From contig NVWR01000007.1 of the NCBI GenBank assembly GCA_002746275.1, positions 83,581 to 101,333 of the forward strand: a stretch of DNA of 17,753 nucleotides, in the 5' to 3' direction. This DNA is from Rhodobiaceae bacterium. Its GTDB lineage: Bacteria > Pseudomonadota > Alphaproteobacteria > Parvibaculales > Parvibaculaceae. A program made the position numbers and the translations under genes. Below, piece by piece: positions 8,373-16,317 of the stretch (position 1 is the stretch's first letter; every line of letters starts with the position of its first letter). Below the pieces are notes generated by a model. That model was given only the letters and a program-made list of their open reading frames with translations. It made no database searches and had not been told where the DNA came from.

Positions 8373-9754
8373 TCAGCTGCTATGAGCTCAGGTGCCACCC
8401 ATTTTTCTTTCATGGTGACCAGCTCTTCCGCAGCTGTTGGATGCACAGCCACGGTCATGTCGAACTGTGCTTTGGTTGCGCCCATGACGACGGCAATCCC
8501 CACCGCCTGGATGAGTTCGCCGGAATGTGGCCCCAGGATGTGACATCCCACAACTTTGTCTGTTGCGGCATCAACGATGATTTTCATCAGAGTTTTTTCG
8601 TCACGGCCAGAGAGCGTGTGTTTCATTGCGCGGAATGAGGACTTGTAAATATCGAGCTCGCCGTACTTTGCGCGCGCGTCCTCTTCGCTGAGCCCCACCG
8701 TGCCGATCTCCGGTTGGGAGAAAACAGCTGTCGGGATGTTTGTGTGATCGACCGCCATTGGATTGTTGTTGAACACAGTTTCGGCAAACGCGGCTCCTTC
8801 GCGAATGGCGACGGGTGTCAGGTTCGCTCGATCCGTCACATCCCCCACGGCATAGATGTTGTCCACACTGGTGCGGGAGAACTTGTCGACCAGAATTTCG
8901 CCTTTTTTTCCGACGGAGACACCAGTCTCTTCCAGCCCCAGGCCGGTCGTGTTTGGCGCGCGGCCAATGGCCAGCATCACGAGGCCGGTTTCGATCACCT
9001 CTCCACTGCTCAGTTGCGCATTGTAACCGTTGGCGGTCTTCTCGATATTTTCGAAAACACTGCCGGTAATGACCCGGATGCCCTTTTTCTCCATCTCCTC
9101 ATGGAGCGCCGCGCGAATATCATTATCGAAACCGCGCAGAATTTCTTCGCCGCGATAGAGCAACGTGGTTTCAAGCCCCAGGCCATTGAAAATGCCTGCG
9201 AACTCAACTGCGATATACCCACCACCCTCAACGATGATGCTTTTGGGCAGTTCGTCCAGATGAAAGGCCTCATTGGAACTGATCGTGTGCTCAACACCTG
9301 GCAGCCCGTCATGACTGTTTGGCGTGGCACCGGTTGCAATAAGGATCTTGTCGGCAGTCACATCCCGGTTTTCTGCAACCAGATGCACAGTGTGGGCGTC
9401 TTTCAGCACTGCCCGGCTTTCAATGATCTCAACGCCCGAGTTTTTCAGGTTGCGGATATAGATCGCATTCAGACGATCGATTTCCTTGTCCTTGTTGTCC
9501 CGCAGTGTCGCCCAATCAAAAGTTGCCTTGGGAACCGTCCAGCCGAACCCAGCGGCGTCTTCGAACTCTTCATGAAATTGACTGGCATAGACAAACAGCT
9601 TTTTGGGAACACATCCGCGAATGACACAAGTGCCACCAACACGGTATTCCTCCGCCACCACAACCTTGGCGCCATGAGACGCCGACATGCGCGCGGCACG
9701 CACGCCGCCCGACCCTGCCCCAATCACAAAGAGATCGTAATCGAAATCGGTCAT
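8369..9754 (-). CDS. gor: Glutathione-disulfide reductase
   Basis: FAD-dependent pyridine nucleotide-disulfide oxidoreductase that reduces GSSG to GSH with NADPH in the cytoplasm. The 461-residue protein has the FAD site GAGSGGVRAAR at 12-22, the redox-active disulfide GGTCVIRGCVPKK (C43 and C48), and the dimerisation-domain active-site motif HPTAAEE near the C-terminus. ATG is supported by AAGGA about 9 nt upstream. The CVIRGCVPKK form matches glutathione reductases better than lipoamide dehydrogenases or mercuric reductases; trypanothione reductase is a distant alternative. It lies 41 bp downstream of rpiA on the same strand, so the two may be cotranscribed. RpiA serves the pentose phosphate pathway, which supplies NADPH, but the functional link is inference. 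Confidence 0.93.
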   Translation of the reverse strand: MTDFDYDLFVIGAGSGGVRAARMSASHGAKVVVAEEYRVGGTCVIRGCVPKKLFVYASQFHEEFEDAAGFGWTVPKATFDWATLRDNKDKEIDRLNAIYIRNLKNSGVEIIESRAVLKDAHTVHLVAENRDVTADKILIATGATPNSHDGLPGVEHTISSNEAFHLDELPKSIIVEGGGYIAVEFAGIFNGLGLETTLLYRGEEILRGFDNDIRAALHEEMEKKGIRVITGSVFENIEKTANGYNAQLSSGEVIETGLVMLAIGRAPNTTGLGLEETGVSVGKKGEILVDKFSRTSVDNIYAVGDVTDRANLTPVAIREGAAFAETVFNNNPMAVDHTNIPTAVFSQPEIGTVGLSEEDARAKYGELDIYKSSFRAMKHTLSGRDEKTLMKIIVDAATDKVVGCHILGPHSGELIQAVGIAVVMGATKAQFDMTVAVHPTAAEELVTMKEKWVAPELIAAD

Positions 9755-9795
9755 GGGCTTGGGTCCTTGTACTTTGATTTGGTCTTCAGCGATGC

Positions 9796-10494
9796 CTATT
9801 CGGGCTCTACTAGATGTGTGCCCTCGGGGCCCCCGACAATAGCGAGGTTGGCAATCCCGATAAATAATCCGTTATCGACAACGCCTGGTATCAGGTTCAT
9901 CGCCTTCGCCAGGCCATCTGGGTCTGGAATACGTCCAAACTGGCAATCGTAGATGAAATTCTCGCTATCGGTCAGGAAGGGTTCGCCATACTCATCTGCC
10001 CGTCTGCTGATTTCCCCAAGGCAGCCATATTCAGCGGCAATGCGTTTGAGATGGGTCGCCGTTGTATCGCAGCCAAACGGGATTACCTCCACTGACAAGG
10101 GAAACGCCCCCAGCAGGTCCACCTGTTTGGATGCATCGGTGATAACGATCATGCGGTCCGATGCTGTGGCGACGATTTTTTCTCGTAGCAGCGCGCCGCC
10201 TGCGCCTTTTATCAGCCGCAGAGCAGCGTCGAATTCATCGGCCCCGTCAATGGTGAGATCAAGGTGCGGCGTCTCCGCCAGAGTGGTCAGCGGGATACCC
10301 AGTTCGGTTGCAAGCTTTGCGGTCCGGTCAGATGTGGGAACGCACACCACCTTAAAACCTGTTGCGACTTTCTCTCCCAGAAACCGCACCAGGTGCTCTG
10401 CTGTCGATCCAGTGCCCAGCCCCAATTTCATCCCGTCTTCAATAAAATCGAGAGCGCGCCGCGCGGCTTGCTTTTTTTGGTCGTCTGCAGTCAT
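9796..10494 (-). CDS. rpiA: Ribose-5-phosphate isomerase A
   Basis: Interconverts ribose 5-phosphate and ribulose 5-phosphate in the non-oxidative pentose phosphate pathway. The 232-residue length is normal. Seen: the phosphate-binding GLGTGSTAEHLV at 25-36, TIDGADEFD at 81-89 with D83 and D86, and KGAGGALLREK at 96-106 with the catalytic-base Glu at E105. ATG at 10494 (MTADDQKKQAARRAL) matches the usual N-terminus. A TTG three codons earlier is also in frame, and GAGGG lies very close to the ATG. The gene follows the hairpin array on the same strand and precedes gor by 41 bp. If the array is transcribed, it would form the 5' leader of rpiA or the spacer of an ALDH-rpiA transcript. Confidence 0.94.
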   Translation of the reverse strand: MTADDQKKQAARRALDFIEDGMKLGLGTGSTAEHLVRFLGEKVATGFKVVCVPTSDRTAKLATELGIPLTTLAETPHLDLTIDGADEFDAALRLIKGAGGALLREKIVATASDRMIVITDASKQVDLLGAFPLSVEVIPFGCDTTATHLKRIAAEYGCLGEISRRADEYGEPFLTDSENFIYDCQFGRIPDPDGLAKAMNLIPGVVDNGLFIGIANLAIVGGPEGTHLVEPE

Positions 10495-10518
10495 CGCCCT
10501 CAATACCCTTCATTAGGC

Positions 10519-10643
10519 AACAGGTCAGAGACCTGTCTCAGTCATCTCAGCTACGGGTCACACACCCATCTCCATATATAAAATGCAGGCCACAGACCTG
10601 TCTCCATATTTAGAGGCAGATCAGAGACCTGCCATGGCGATAT
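10519..10643 (-). repeat. Array of four hairpin-forming imperfect tandem repeats (about 32-bp period)
   Basis: Four 15-bp cores start at 10521, 10554, 10586 and 10617, giving periods of 33, 32 and 31 bp. Copy 1 is a perfect dyad: CAGGTC, loop AGA, GACCTG. Copies 2 and 3 share the following TCTCCATAT and match at 19 of 24 positions overall. Read as minus-strand RNA, copies 3 and 4 form complete 6-bp stems with one G-U pair each. Copy 4 gains two flanking G-C pairs, giving 8 bp. Copy 2 has one A-T to G-C compensatory change, one U-G pair and one G-G mismatch at the loop. Read as plus-strand RNA, the wobble pairs become A-C mismatches. Copy 4 includes the last codons and TGA stop of the aldehyde dehydrogenase gene. 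Copy 1 ends about 25 bp before the rpiA start. No stem has a clean T run after it. Confidence 0.8.
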
Positions 10644-12069
10644 ACTTCACTTCCAGGAATTCTTCCATACCCCACAGGCCTCCCTCACGCCCAATACCGG
10701 ATTCTTTCCATCCGCCAAAGGGGGCAACTTCTGTCGAGATAATCCCGGCATTGACCCCAACCAGACCATATTCCAGCGCTTCCGCCACCCGCCAGCAGCG
10801 ACCAATGTCGCGGGCATAAAAATAGGCCGCCAGACCGAAGGGCGTATCATTGGCCATGCGGATGGCCTCTTCTTCGGTTTCAAAACGAAAAACCGGGGCC
10901 ACGGGGCCAAATGTCTCCTCACTCGCCACTTTCATGGCAGGTGTGACGTCCGCCAGCACCGTAGGCTCAAAGAAGGTCCGGCCCAACGTGTGGCGTTTCC
11001 CGCCGGTGAGCACCCGGGCACCACCCGCCACGGCATCGGCGATATGCTCCTCCACTTTTTCAACAGCCGCCATGTCGATAAGCGGGCCTTGCATGACACC
11101 CTCCTCCAGACCGCTGCCGACTTTGAGGTCAGCAGCCGCAGCGCTCAGCTTTTCGACAAAGGCGTCATAGACACCAGATTGGACGAGAAAACGGTTAGTA
11201 CAAATGCAGGTCTGGCCGGTGTTGCGATATTTGGAGGCAATGGCCCCTTCCACTGCGGCGTCAATATCCGCATCATCAAAGACGATGAAGGGCGCATTGC
11301 CGCCGAGCTCCATCGACATCTTCTTGATGGTGGACGCGCCTTGCTCCATCAGCAGACGCCCGACCTCGGTAGACCCGGTAAAGGTGAGTTTGCGCACGAT
11401 CTTGCTTGAGGTCATCTCTCCCCCGATTTCCCCGGCGCGACCCGTAAGCACTGAGAAGACACCATCGGGCACACCTGCCCTTTGCGCCAAATCGGCCAGG
11501 GCAAAAGCGGACAGCGGCGTCAGTGTTGCGGGTTTTGCCACAAACGTGCATCCGGCTGCCAGGGCAGGCCCGGCTTTGCGGGTAATCATGGCAGCCGGGA
11601 AATTCCAGGGCGTGATCGCCGCCACAACGCCAATCGGCTGTTTGAGCACAATGATGCGTCGGTCATTGGTGGGGGCTGGAACAGTGGCGCCATAGACCCG
11701 TTTTGCTTCTTCTGCATAGAACTCAAGGAATGAAGCAGCGTAGGCAATCTCGCCCTTGGCCTCTGCCAATGGTTTTCCCTGCTCGGCGGTCAATATGGCT
11801 GCCAGATCGTCCTGGTTCTCCATCATCAGCTCAAACCAGCGACGCAAGATTGTGCTGCGCTCTTTTGCAGGCCTTGCTGCCCAGTCCTTGCCTGCTCGCT
11901 CTGCCGCCTCAATCGCGGTGCGGGTTTCGCTCGCGCCCAAAAGGGGTACCTGAGCCAGCTCGTCACCGGTTGCCGGATTGCTGACGGCTACTTTCGAGGC
12001 GTCCTCGCCCACCCAGTTTCCATCAATGAAGCACAATACGCGCAGCAAGCTCGGATCACGAAGGTTCAT
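10621..12069 (-). CDS. gabD: NAD(P)-dependent succinate-semialdehyde dehydrogenase-like aldehyde dehydrogenase
   Basis: A 482-residue aldehyde dehydrogenase of the SSADH (GabD) type. Expected reaction: oxidation of succinate semialdehyde to succinate in 4-aminobutyrate breakdown. Seen: ITPWNFPAA near 152-160, TFTGSTEVG near 229-237, the general-base E254 in MELGGNAP, and the nucleophile C288 in NTGQTCIC. A second cysteine at C290 matches the Cys-x-Cys arrangement reported as a redox switch in mammalian SSADH. ETFGPVAPV and GGWKESGIGREGG are also family-typical. ATG has GAGGA about 11 nt upstream. No GABA transaminase is adjacent, so another semialdehyde (glutarate or malonate semialdehyde) remains possible. 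The last three codons and the stop lie inside hairpin copy 4 of the downstream repeat array. Confidence 0.85.
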   Translation of the reverse strand: MNLRDPSLLRVLCFIDGNWVGEDASKVAVSNPATGDELAQVPLLGASETRTAIEAAERAGKDWAARPAKERSTILRRWFELMMENQDDLAAILTAEQGKPLAEAKGEIAYAASFLEFYAEEAKRVYGATVPAPTNDRRIIVLKQPIGVVAAITPWNFPAAMITRKAGPALAAGCTFVAKPATLTPLSAFALADLAQRAGVPDGVFSVLTGRAGEIGGEMTSSKIVRKLTFTGSTEVGRLLMEQGASTIKKMSMELGGNAPFIVFDDADIDAAVEGAIASKYRNTGQTCICTNRFLVQSGVYDAFVEKLSAAAADLKVGSGLEEGVMQGPLIDMAAVEKVEEHIADAVAGGARVLTGGKRHTLGRTFFEPTVLADVTPAMKVASEETFGPVAPVFRFETEEEAIRMANDTPFGLAAYFYARDIGRCWRVAEALEYGLVGVNAGIISTEVAPFGGWKESGIGREGGLWGMEEFLEVKYIAMAGL

Positions 12070-12142
12070 GGGTGTCTTTTCCTCGTTCGTACAATTGCCT
12101 GTTTAGGGAGACATCTCGGTCCTATCCTTGGTATCATTTCTC

Positions 12143-12172
12143 GGGCGCTACGTTAACGCAGGACCAGCGCCC
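12143..12172. other. Inverted repeat in the gabD / DUF2817 intergenic region
   Basis: GGGCGCT (12143-12149) and AGCGCCC (12166-12172) are perfect 7-bp arms around a 16-nt centre that itself holds the palindrome CGTTAACG (12151-12158). It lies between two divergent genes and could be a regulator site or a transcript hairpin. No T run follows on either strand. No other signal is evident in 12070-12246. Confidence 0.35.
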
Positions 12173-12246
12173 CCCCGGCCTGTTTCGAGGTCACGTCGCA
12201 AAATAATCAACAGTGTGGCCCGAAGAGGCCCAGAACAGACAGAAGC

Positions 12247-13383
12247 ATGATCGGGACAGGGCCTTTTTCAGCGACTTACGAGGAGGCCCGGGCCCGTTTT
12301 GTCGAGGCGGCTCGTGCCGCTGGCGGTGCCCTCACGTGCCATGTCACGCCCAAAGTGGTGGGGCCGACGGGAGAATCTCTCTCCATGGACACGGCCTGGT
12401 TTGGCCCCCGGAATGCGCGCTCTGTGCTGTTGAACACCTCCGCCACTCATGGGACCGAAGGATATGCCGGGTCAGCCGCGCAGCTTGATTGGATTGAGAA
12501 TGGCGGACCGGCCTCCCTGCCCCCGGACACTGCTGTGCTCCTTGTCCACGCGGTCAATCCGTTCGGCTTTGCCTGGGGCCTGCGAGGCACGGAGAACAAT
12601 GTCGATCTCAACCGGAACTGGCTTGATCACAGCCTCCCGCACCCGGAAAACGCGCTTTATGCGCAGATCCACCCGCTGCTCTGTCCAAAGTCGATCAATG
12701 ACAAGGCCATGACCCGTCTGCTTGAAGAAGGCTCCCGCCTGATCGCCAAACATGGCCAATGGGCGGTTGAAGATGCCATCAGCCGGGGGCAATACAGTCA
12801 CCCGGACGGCTTCCACTTTGGCGGCAGCGATCTTGAATGGTCCACCGCAACGCTGAAACAGACCGTGGAGACCGATCTGGCGCAAGCGGAACATGTCGCG
12901 TTCATCGATTGGCACAGCGGGCCTGTGGGCGACGGCGAACTCATTTTCCTGTGTTTTTCGCCTCCGCGCAGCCCGGGCTTCCGGCAGGCGGAAAGCTGGT
13001 GGGGTCGCCAGGCTCTGGACGCCACCCATGTGGAGCAGCTTTGGGGATCCAAACGGCCAACCCGCAATGGCATCCTTTTTTGGGGCATCGAGCAGTCGCT
13101 GGCACCTGACACCGCCTTTGCCGGCGCTGTGATCGAATTCCGGTCTGCAGTCCAAAAGCGAAATGCTGCGGATTCTCTACGCATATCAATGCTGGAACGC
13201 TGGCTCCGCTTCGAAGGGGGCCTGGATGCGCCGGAGGCAGAAACCTATCTTCAGGAAATCCGAAGCGATTACGCCCCCGACCGCGAAAGCTTCCGCACCA
13301 ATGTGATTGCCAACGCACGCACGACCTACGCCCAGACCCTGACAGGCTTGACCAGTTGGCAGATGCGTGACGCAGCGGACTAG
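12247..13383 (+). CDS. DUF2817 / M14-family zinc carboxypeptidase-like protein
   Basis: A 378-residue protein of the DUF2817 family, related to M14 zinc carboxypeptidases and AspA-like deacylases. Seen: TSATHGTEGYAG with H68 and E71 as likely zinc ligands; NPFGFAWGLRGTENNVDLNRNW near 104-126, where NNVDLNRN resembles the substrate-binding Asn-Arg pair of M14 enzymes; DWHSG with H223 as third zinc ligand; and VIEFRS near the C-terminus as a candidate catalytic Glu. No signal peptide is visible, so it is probably cytoplasmic. The substrate is unknown; hydrolysis of a small peptide or amide is the reasonable guess. The ATG at 12247 has only a weak ribosome site. It is divergent from gabD. The next gene starts 260 bp later, and that gap holds no gene I can support. 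Confidence 0.82.
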   Translation: MIGTGPFSATYEEARARFVEAARAAGGALTCHVTPKVVGPTGESLSMDTAWFGPRNARSVLLNTSATHGTEGYAGSAAQLDWIENGGPASLPPDTAVLLVHAVNPFGFAWGLRGTENNVDLNRNWLDHSLPHPENALYAQIHPLLCPKSINDKAMTRLLEEGSRLIAKHGQWAVEDAISRGQYSHPDGFHFGGSDLEWSTATLKQTVETDLAQAEHVAFIDWHSGPVGDGELIFLCFSPPRSPGFRQAESWWGRQALDATHVEQLWGSKRPTRNGILFWGIEQSLAPDTAFAGAVIEFRSAVQKRNAADSLRISMLERWLRFEGGLDAPEAETYLQEIRSDYAPDRESFRTNVIANARTTYAQTLTGLTSWQMRDAAD

Positions 13384-13643
13384 GGATGTTGGACGGGCTT
13401 TTTCAGAAACCGATTCAAGAAGGTAATGTGTGCGCGCAAGGTGTTAAGACGGAAGGTGAAGAGGTCAGCTTTCACGCCTCATCTTTTTCAGCCATTTACA
13501 AGTTGAGTCTGGTAATCGGGTGAAGTCATTGAAAGAGAATCCTTTTCGGACTTATCCACAATATGGGAAAGTCATCTTTCTCTCCGCACTTCACGCAGAA
13601 GTTGTTAGAGGCCGTTTGAATTGAAAAGACGAGACCAAGCAAG

Positions 13644-14348
13644 ATGAGCCCCCAACCCACCATCCTTTTTGATCTGGACGGAACATTGGCAGACACCGCC
13701 CTTGACCTCTGCCACACGATGAATGTTCTTCTGGAGCGTCATGGGCGGGCTCAGGTGCCCAATGACCAGGTCCGCAGTATGCTCGGAGCTGGAGCGCGGA
13801 AAATCATGGAACGGGCTTTTGCCAACACCGGCTCGCCCGCACCGCCCGCTCTTCTGGATCAACTGTTCGACGAATTTCTAGAGCATTACAGTTCCCATAT
13901 CGCCGACCACACGGTGCTGTTCCCCAGCGTTCGGGAACAGCTGGAAACCCTCAGCAGCGCGGGAAACCACCTGGCGGTCTGCACGAACAAGCCGGAACAT
14001 CTCACCCACCGGCTTCTTGAGGCGCTCAATGTCGCCCATTTCTTCCCGGTGGTTATCGGAGGGGACACCCTCCCCGTCCGCAAGCCTGACCCACGGCACC
14101 TGCTTGAGGCCATAACACGCGCGGGAGGGTCGGCCACAGCAGCTGTTATGGTGGGCGACAGCGCGCCAGACATTGAGTCTGCCCGTGCAGCTTCTATCCC
14201 CTCTATTTGCGTGACCTTTGGATATACAAATCAGGCGCCTGATACGCTCGGCGCGGACGTGCTGATTGATCATTTTGATATGCTACCAGAAGCCCTCAGC
14301 AGCCTTCTGCCGGGCCATTTTGGCAGACAGGGTACCCGCTTGACTTAA
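13644..14348 (+). CDS. gph: HAD-family phosphatase, phosphoglycolate phosphatase-like
   Basis: A 234-residue HAD hydrolase with a small alpha-helical cap. Motif I is FDLDGTLADT with the nucleophile D10 and acid/base D12. Motif II is VCTNKP around 113-118. Motif III is the Lys in RKPDPRH, and motif IV is VGDSAPDIESA. This fits phosphoglycolate phosphatase, which removes phosphate from 2-phosphoglycolate formed during DNA repair or oxygenation chemistry. HAD substrates are hard to assign from sequence, so other small sugar phosphates are possible. Upstream, 13384-13643 shows no clear promoter; the ribosome site before ATG is weak. The tRNA-Val gene starts 30 bp after its stop, so the tRNA may be partly cotranscribed. 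Confidence 0.83.
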   Translation: MSPQPTILFDLDGTLADTALDLCHTMNVLLERHGRAQVPNDQVRSMLGAGARKIMERAFANTGSPAPPALLDQLFDEFLEHYSSHIADHTVLFPSVREQLETLSSAGNHLAVCTNKPEHLTHRLLEALNVAHFFPVVIGGDTLPVRKPDPRHLLEAITRAGGSATAAVMVGDSAPDIESARAASIPSICVTFGYTNQAPDTLGADVLIDHFDMLPEALSSLLPGHFGRQGTRLT

Positions 14349-14378
14349 AGGCCGCCCGCACCCTATGACAGCCCGTGA

Positions 14379-14453
14379 GGGCGTGTAGCTCAGCGGGAGA
14401 GCATTCCGTTCACATCGGAAAGGTCGCTGGTTCGATCCCAGCCACGCCCACCA
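14379..14453 (+). tRNA. tRNA-Val (anticodon CAC)
   Basis: Complete cloverleaf. The acceptor stem GGGCGTG pairs with CACGCCC (14443-14449), followed by discriminator A and an encoded CCA. The D arm is GCTC...GAGC. The anticodon stem TTCCG/CGGAA has loop TTCACAT, with CAC at 14411-14413 reading GTG codons. The T arm is GCTGG-TTCGATC-CCAGC. Confidence 0.97.
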
Positions 14454-14488
14454 TTCCTCTTAAACGCATAGAACGCCGCGATTGCTAA

Positions 14489-15682
14489 TTAGCTCTCGTA
14501 GGCTAACGCTGCACCAGACCCCAGGAACGTGTCTATCGCCTCTGCGTCATATCCAAGTTCTGCCAAGAGGGAACGCGTGTGCTCACCCAGATGGGGAGCA
14601 ACAGCCCGGCCCTCTGCCTGCGTCAGGCTGAAGCGCGCCGCGGGACGTGGCAATCGGTAGGTGCCCAACTCCCCTTCTTCATGGCTCTCGACAATGGCGT
14701 TGGCTTCGATCTGAGGATGATCCAGCAATGTTGAGCGATCCAGAATAGGGGCGCATGGCACTTGATGGCTGTCCAGCAGGCTGAGCCACTCCGCGCTTGA
14801 TTTGTTTTGCAGAACTTCCTGCGTCAGGGCCAGCCGTTCTGGGGCGTTCACCACCCGACCGCTGGGCGTGTTGAAACGCTCGTCTTCGAGCCATTGCGGC
14901 TGCTCAAGGGCTGCGCACAGGCCCTTCCATTCATCATCTGACACCGCACCAACAGTGATATACCCGTCTTGGGTTTTGTAGATCAGGTCTTGAGACAATT
15001 GTGCTCGCGCTGCGTGTTTTTCACCCCCGGGAAAAGTGAGTGCTACCAGTCCTTCCGCCCAAAGAAACGAAATCATGGCATCCAGCATGGAAAGCTTGAT
15101 GTGTTGCCCTTTGCCTGTGCGTTCTCTCGCAAAAAGGGCGGCACAAATCGCCTGAGCTGCCGTCACAGCCGTCAGCTTGTCGGGAATGATTGTACGGATC
15201 ATGCGGGGGCGCCCGGTATCCCTGTCCGCCTGGATGGCGGCGAGACCAGACAGTGCCTGGATGACCGGATCATAGACCCGCTTGCCCGCATAAGGACCTG
15301 TCTCCCCAAAGCCTGAAATGGAGACATAGATGAGATCAGGCCGAAGGGCGCGCAGCGTATCCTCACCAACCCCCATGCGTTCGGCGGCCCCAGGTCGAAA
15401 ATTCTGCACCACGACATCTGCGGTTGCGACCAACTTCTTCAAGGCCTCCAAGCCCGCATCGCTCTTCAGATCAAGAACCAGCGAGCGCTTGTTGCGGTTC
15501 GCCGCCAGAAACGTCGCGGTCCGGTCTCCCCTTGAGGGCCCCAACCGTCGCACAAGATCGCCCGTCTTGGGTTCGATCTTGATGACGTCAGCGCCCTGAT
15601 CTGCCAGCATCATGGTGGCGATCGGCCCTGAAATCATTGTGGTCAAATCGACCACCCGAATGCCATCCAAAGCTCCGGCCAT
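14489..15682 (-). CDS. CaiB/BaiF-type class III CoA-transferase
   Basis: A 397-residue family III CoA-transferase, which moves CoA between an acyl-CoA and a free acid through an enzyme-bound aspartyl-CoA intermediate. Seen: the N-terminal GIRVVDLTTMISGPIATMML typical of the family; GADVIKIEP and NRNKRSLVLDLK, which contact CoA; FGETGPYAGKRVYDPV; and the candidate catalytic D168 in IIPDKLTA. The C-terminal VPCAPILD is also usual. ATG is supported by GGGAGGA about 7 nt before it. Partner acids cannot be assigned; formyl-CoA, succinyl-CoA:mesaconate and racemase-type (AMACR) relatives share these motifs. It is divergent from a PaaI-type thioesterase with 127 bp between starts, which hints at a shared acyl-CoA role. 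Confidence 0.88.
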   Translation of the reverse strand: MAGALDGIRVVDLTTMISGPIATMMLADQGADVIKIEPKTGDLVRRLGPSRGDRTATFLAANRNKRSLVLDLKSDAGLEALKKLVATADVVVQNFRPGAAERMGVGEDTLRALRPDLIYVSISGFGETGPYAGKRVYDPVIQALSGLAAIQADRDTGRPRMIRTIIPDKLTAVTAAQAICAALFARERTGKGQHIKLSMLDAMISFLWAEGLVALTFPGGEKHAARAQLSQDLIYKTQDGYITVGAVSDDEWKGLCAALEQPQWLEDERFNTPSGRVVNAPERLALTQEVLQNKSSAEWLSLLDSHQVPCAPILDRSTLLDHPQIEANAIVESHEEGELGTYRLPRPAARFSLTQAEGRAVAPHLGEHTRSLLAELGYDAEAIDTFLGSGAALAYES

Positions 15683-15809
15683 CCTGCATCCTCCCTATTT
15701 TTGTTCCCACATTCTGGCGAATTTGCTCCATCAAGCCAATCACGCTTGCACGAGGAGAGATAATTTGCCTTCATGCGGCCATCGAAATTTGTATTTGGAG
15801 ACAGTACCC

Positions 15810-16223
15810 ATGTCGCAGAGCGTTGAAACACCCCACCCCGAGGGAGACCTCATGTCCACCCTGGGATTTGTCCGGAATATCATGGTTGATCCCATTGAGG
15901 GCCGGGCGAAACTGGAATTCGAAGCAAAACCCTCGCAGTGCCATTCTGGCAATATTGTCCAAGGCGGGTTTGTGACCGGTTGGATCGATTCCGCCATGGC
16001 GCACGCGCTGATCGCCAAAACCGACGGTGCCCTGCTTCCGCTCTCTCTGGATATCAAAATTGCCTTCTATGCCGCAGCCAGGCCCGGCATTGTGCATGCA
16101 GAAGCGTGGGTGGAGAGACTGGGCCGACGCACCGCGTTCGTTGAAGGGCAATTGACGACGCCAGATGGTGAAATCATTGCCAAAGGCATGTCTACAGTCC
16201 GGCTTGTGCCTGCCAACCGATAG
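15810..16223 (+). CDS. PaaI-family hotdog-fold thioesterase
   Basis: A 137-residue single-domain hotdog protein of the PaaI/YdiI type, expected to hydrolyse acyl- or aryl-CoA thioesters as a homotetramer. Seen: CHSGNIVQGGFVTGWIDSAMAHAL at about 43-66, the family active-site region where N/H-x(n)-GG and a downstream Asp sit on the hotdog helix, and SLDIKIAFYAAARPG, the usual central strand. The frame is open to 15612, but that stretch overlaps the start of the divergent CoA-transferase gene. ATG at 15810 has GGAG 9 nt upstream. A second ATG at 15852 also has a GGGAGA site and would give a slightly shorter protein. Substrate unknown. Confidence 0.85.
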   Translation: MSQSVETPHPEGDLMSTLGFVRNIMVDPIEGRAKLEFEAKPSQCHSGNIVQGGFVTGWIDSAMAHALIAKTDGALLPLSLDIKIAFYAAARPGIVHAEAWVERLGRRTAFVEGQLTTPDGEIIAKGMSTVRLVPANR

Positions 16224-16317
16224 ATCGTCTACTTTGCGCTAAGTCCCCGTGTCTTCGTTCCACAAAACCGGTAGTCTTGGGGCTATCCGCCTCACGATTC
16301 TGGACACGCGCAGGTAC

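Noticed and set aside
8714..9952. 412-residue open frame antisense to the glutathione reductase gene
   Set aside because: It lies on the opposite strand of a well-supported gene, has no recognisable domain and arises from codon bias.
10519..10643. Possible CRISPR array
   Set aside because: The repeats are imperfect, only about 15-24 bp, with roughly 8-17 bp between them and no cas genes; one unit overlaps a coding end.
13529..13557. TTGAAA-17 bp-TTATCC as a promoter for gph
   Set aside because: The -10 element is too far from consensus to support a call.
13552..13560. TTATCCACA, a perfect DnaA-box match before gph
   Set aside because: It is a single copy with no cluster, no AT-rich unwinding region and no origin-linked genes; one such match is expected by chance in a window this size.
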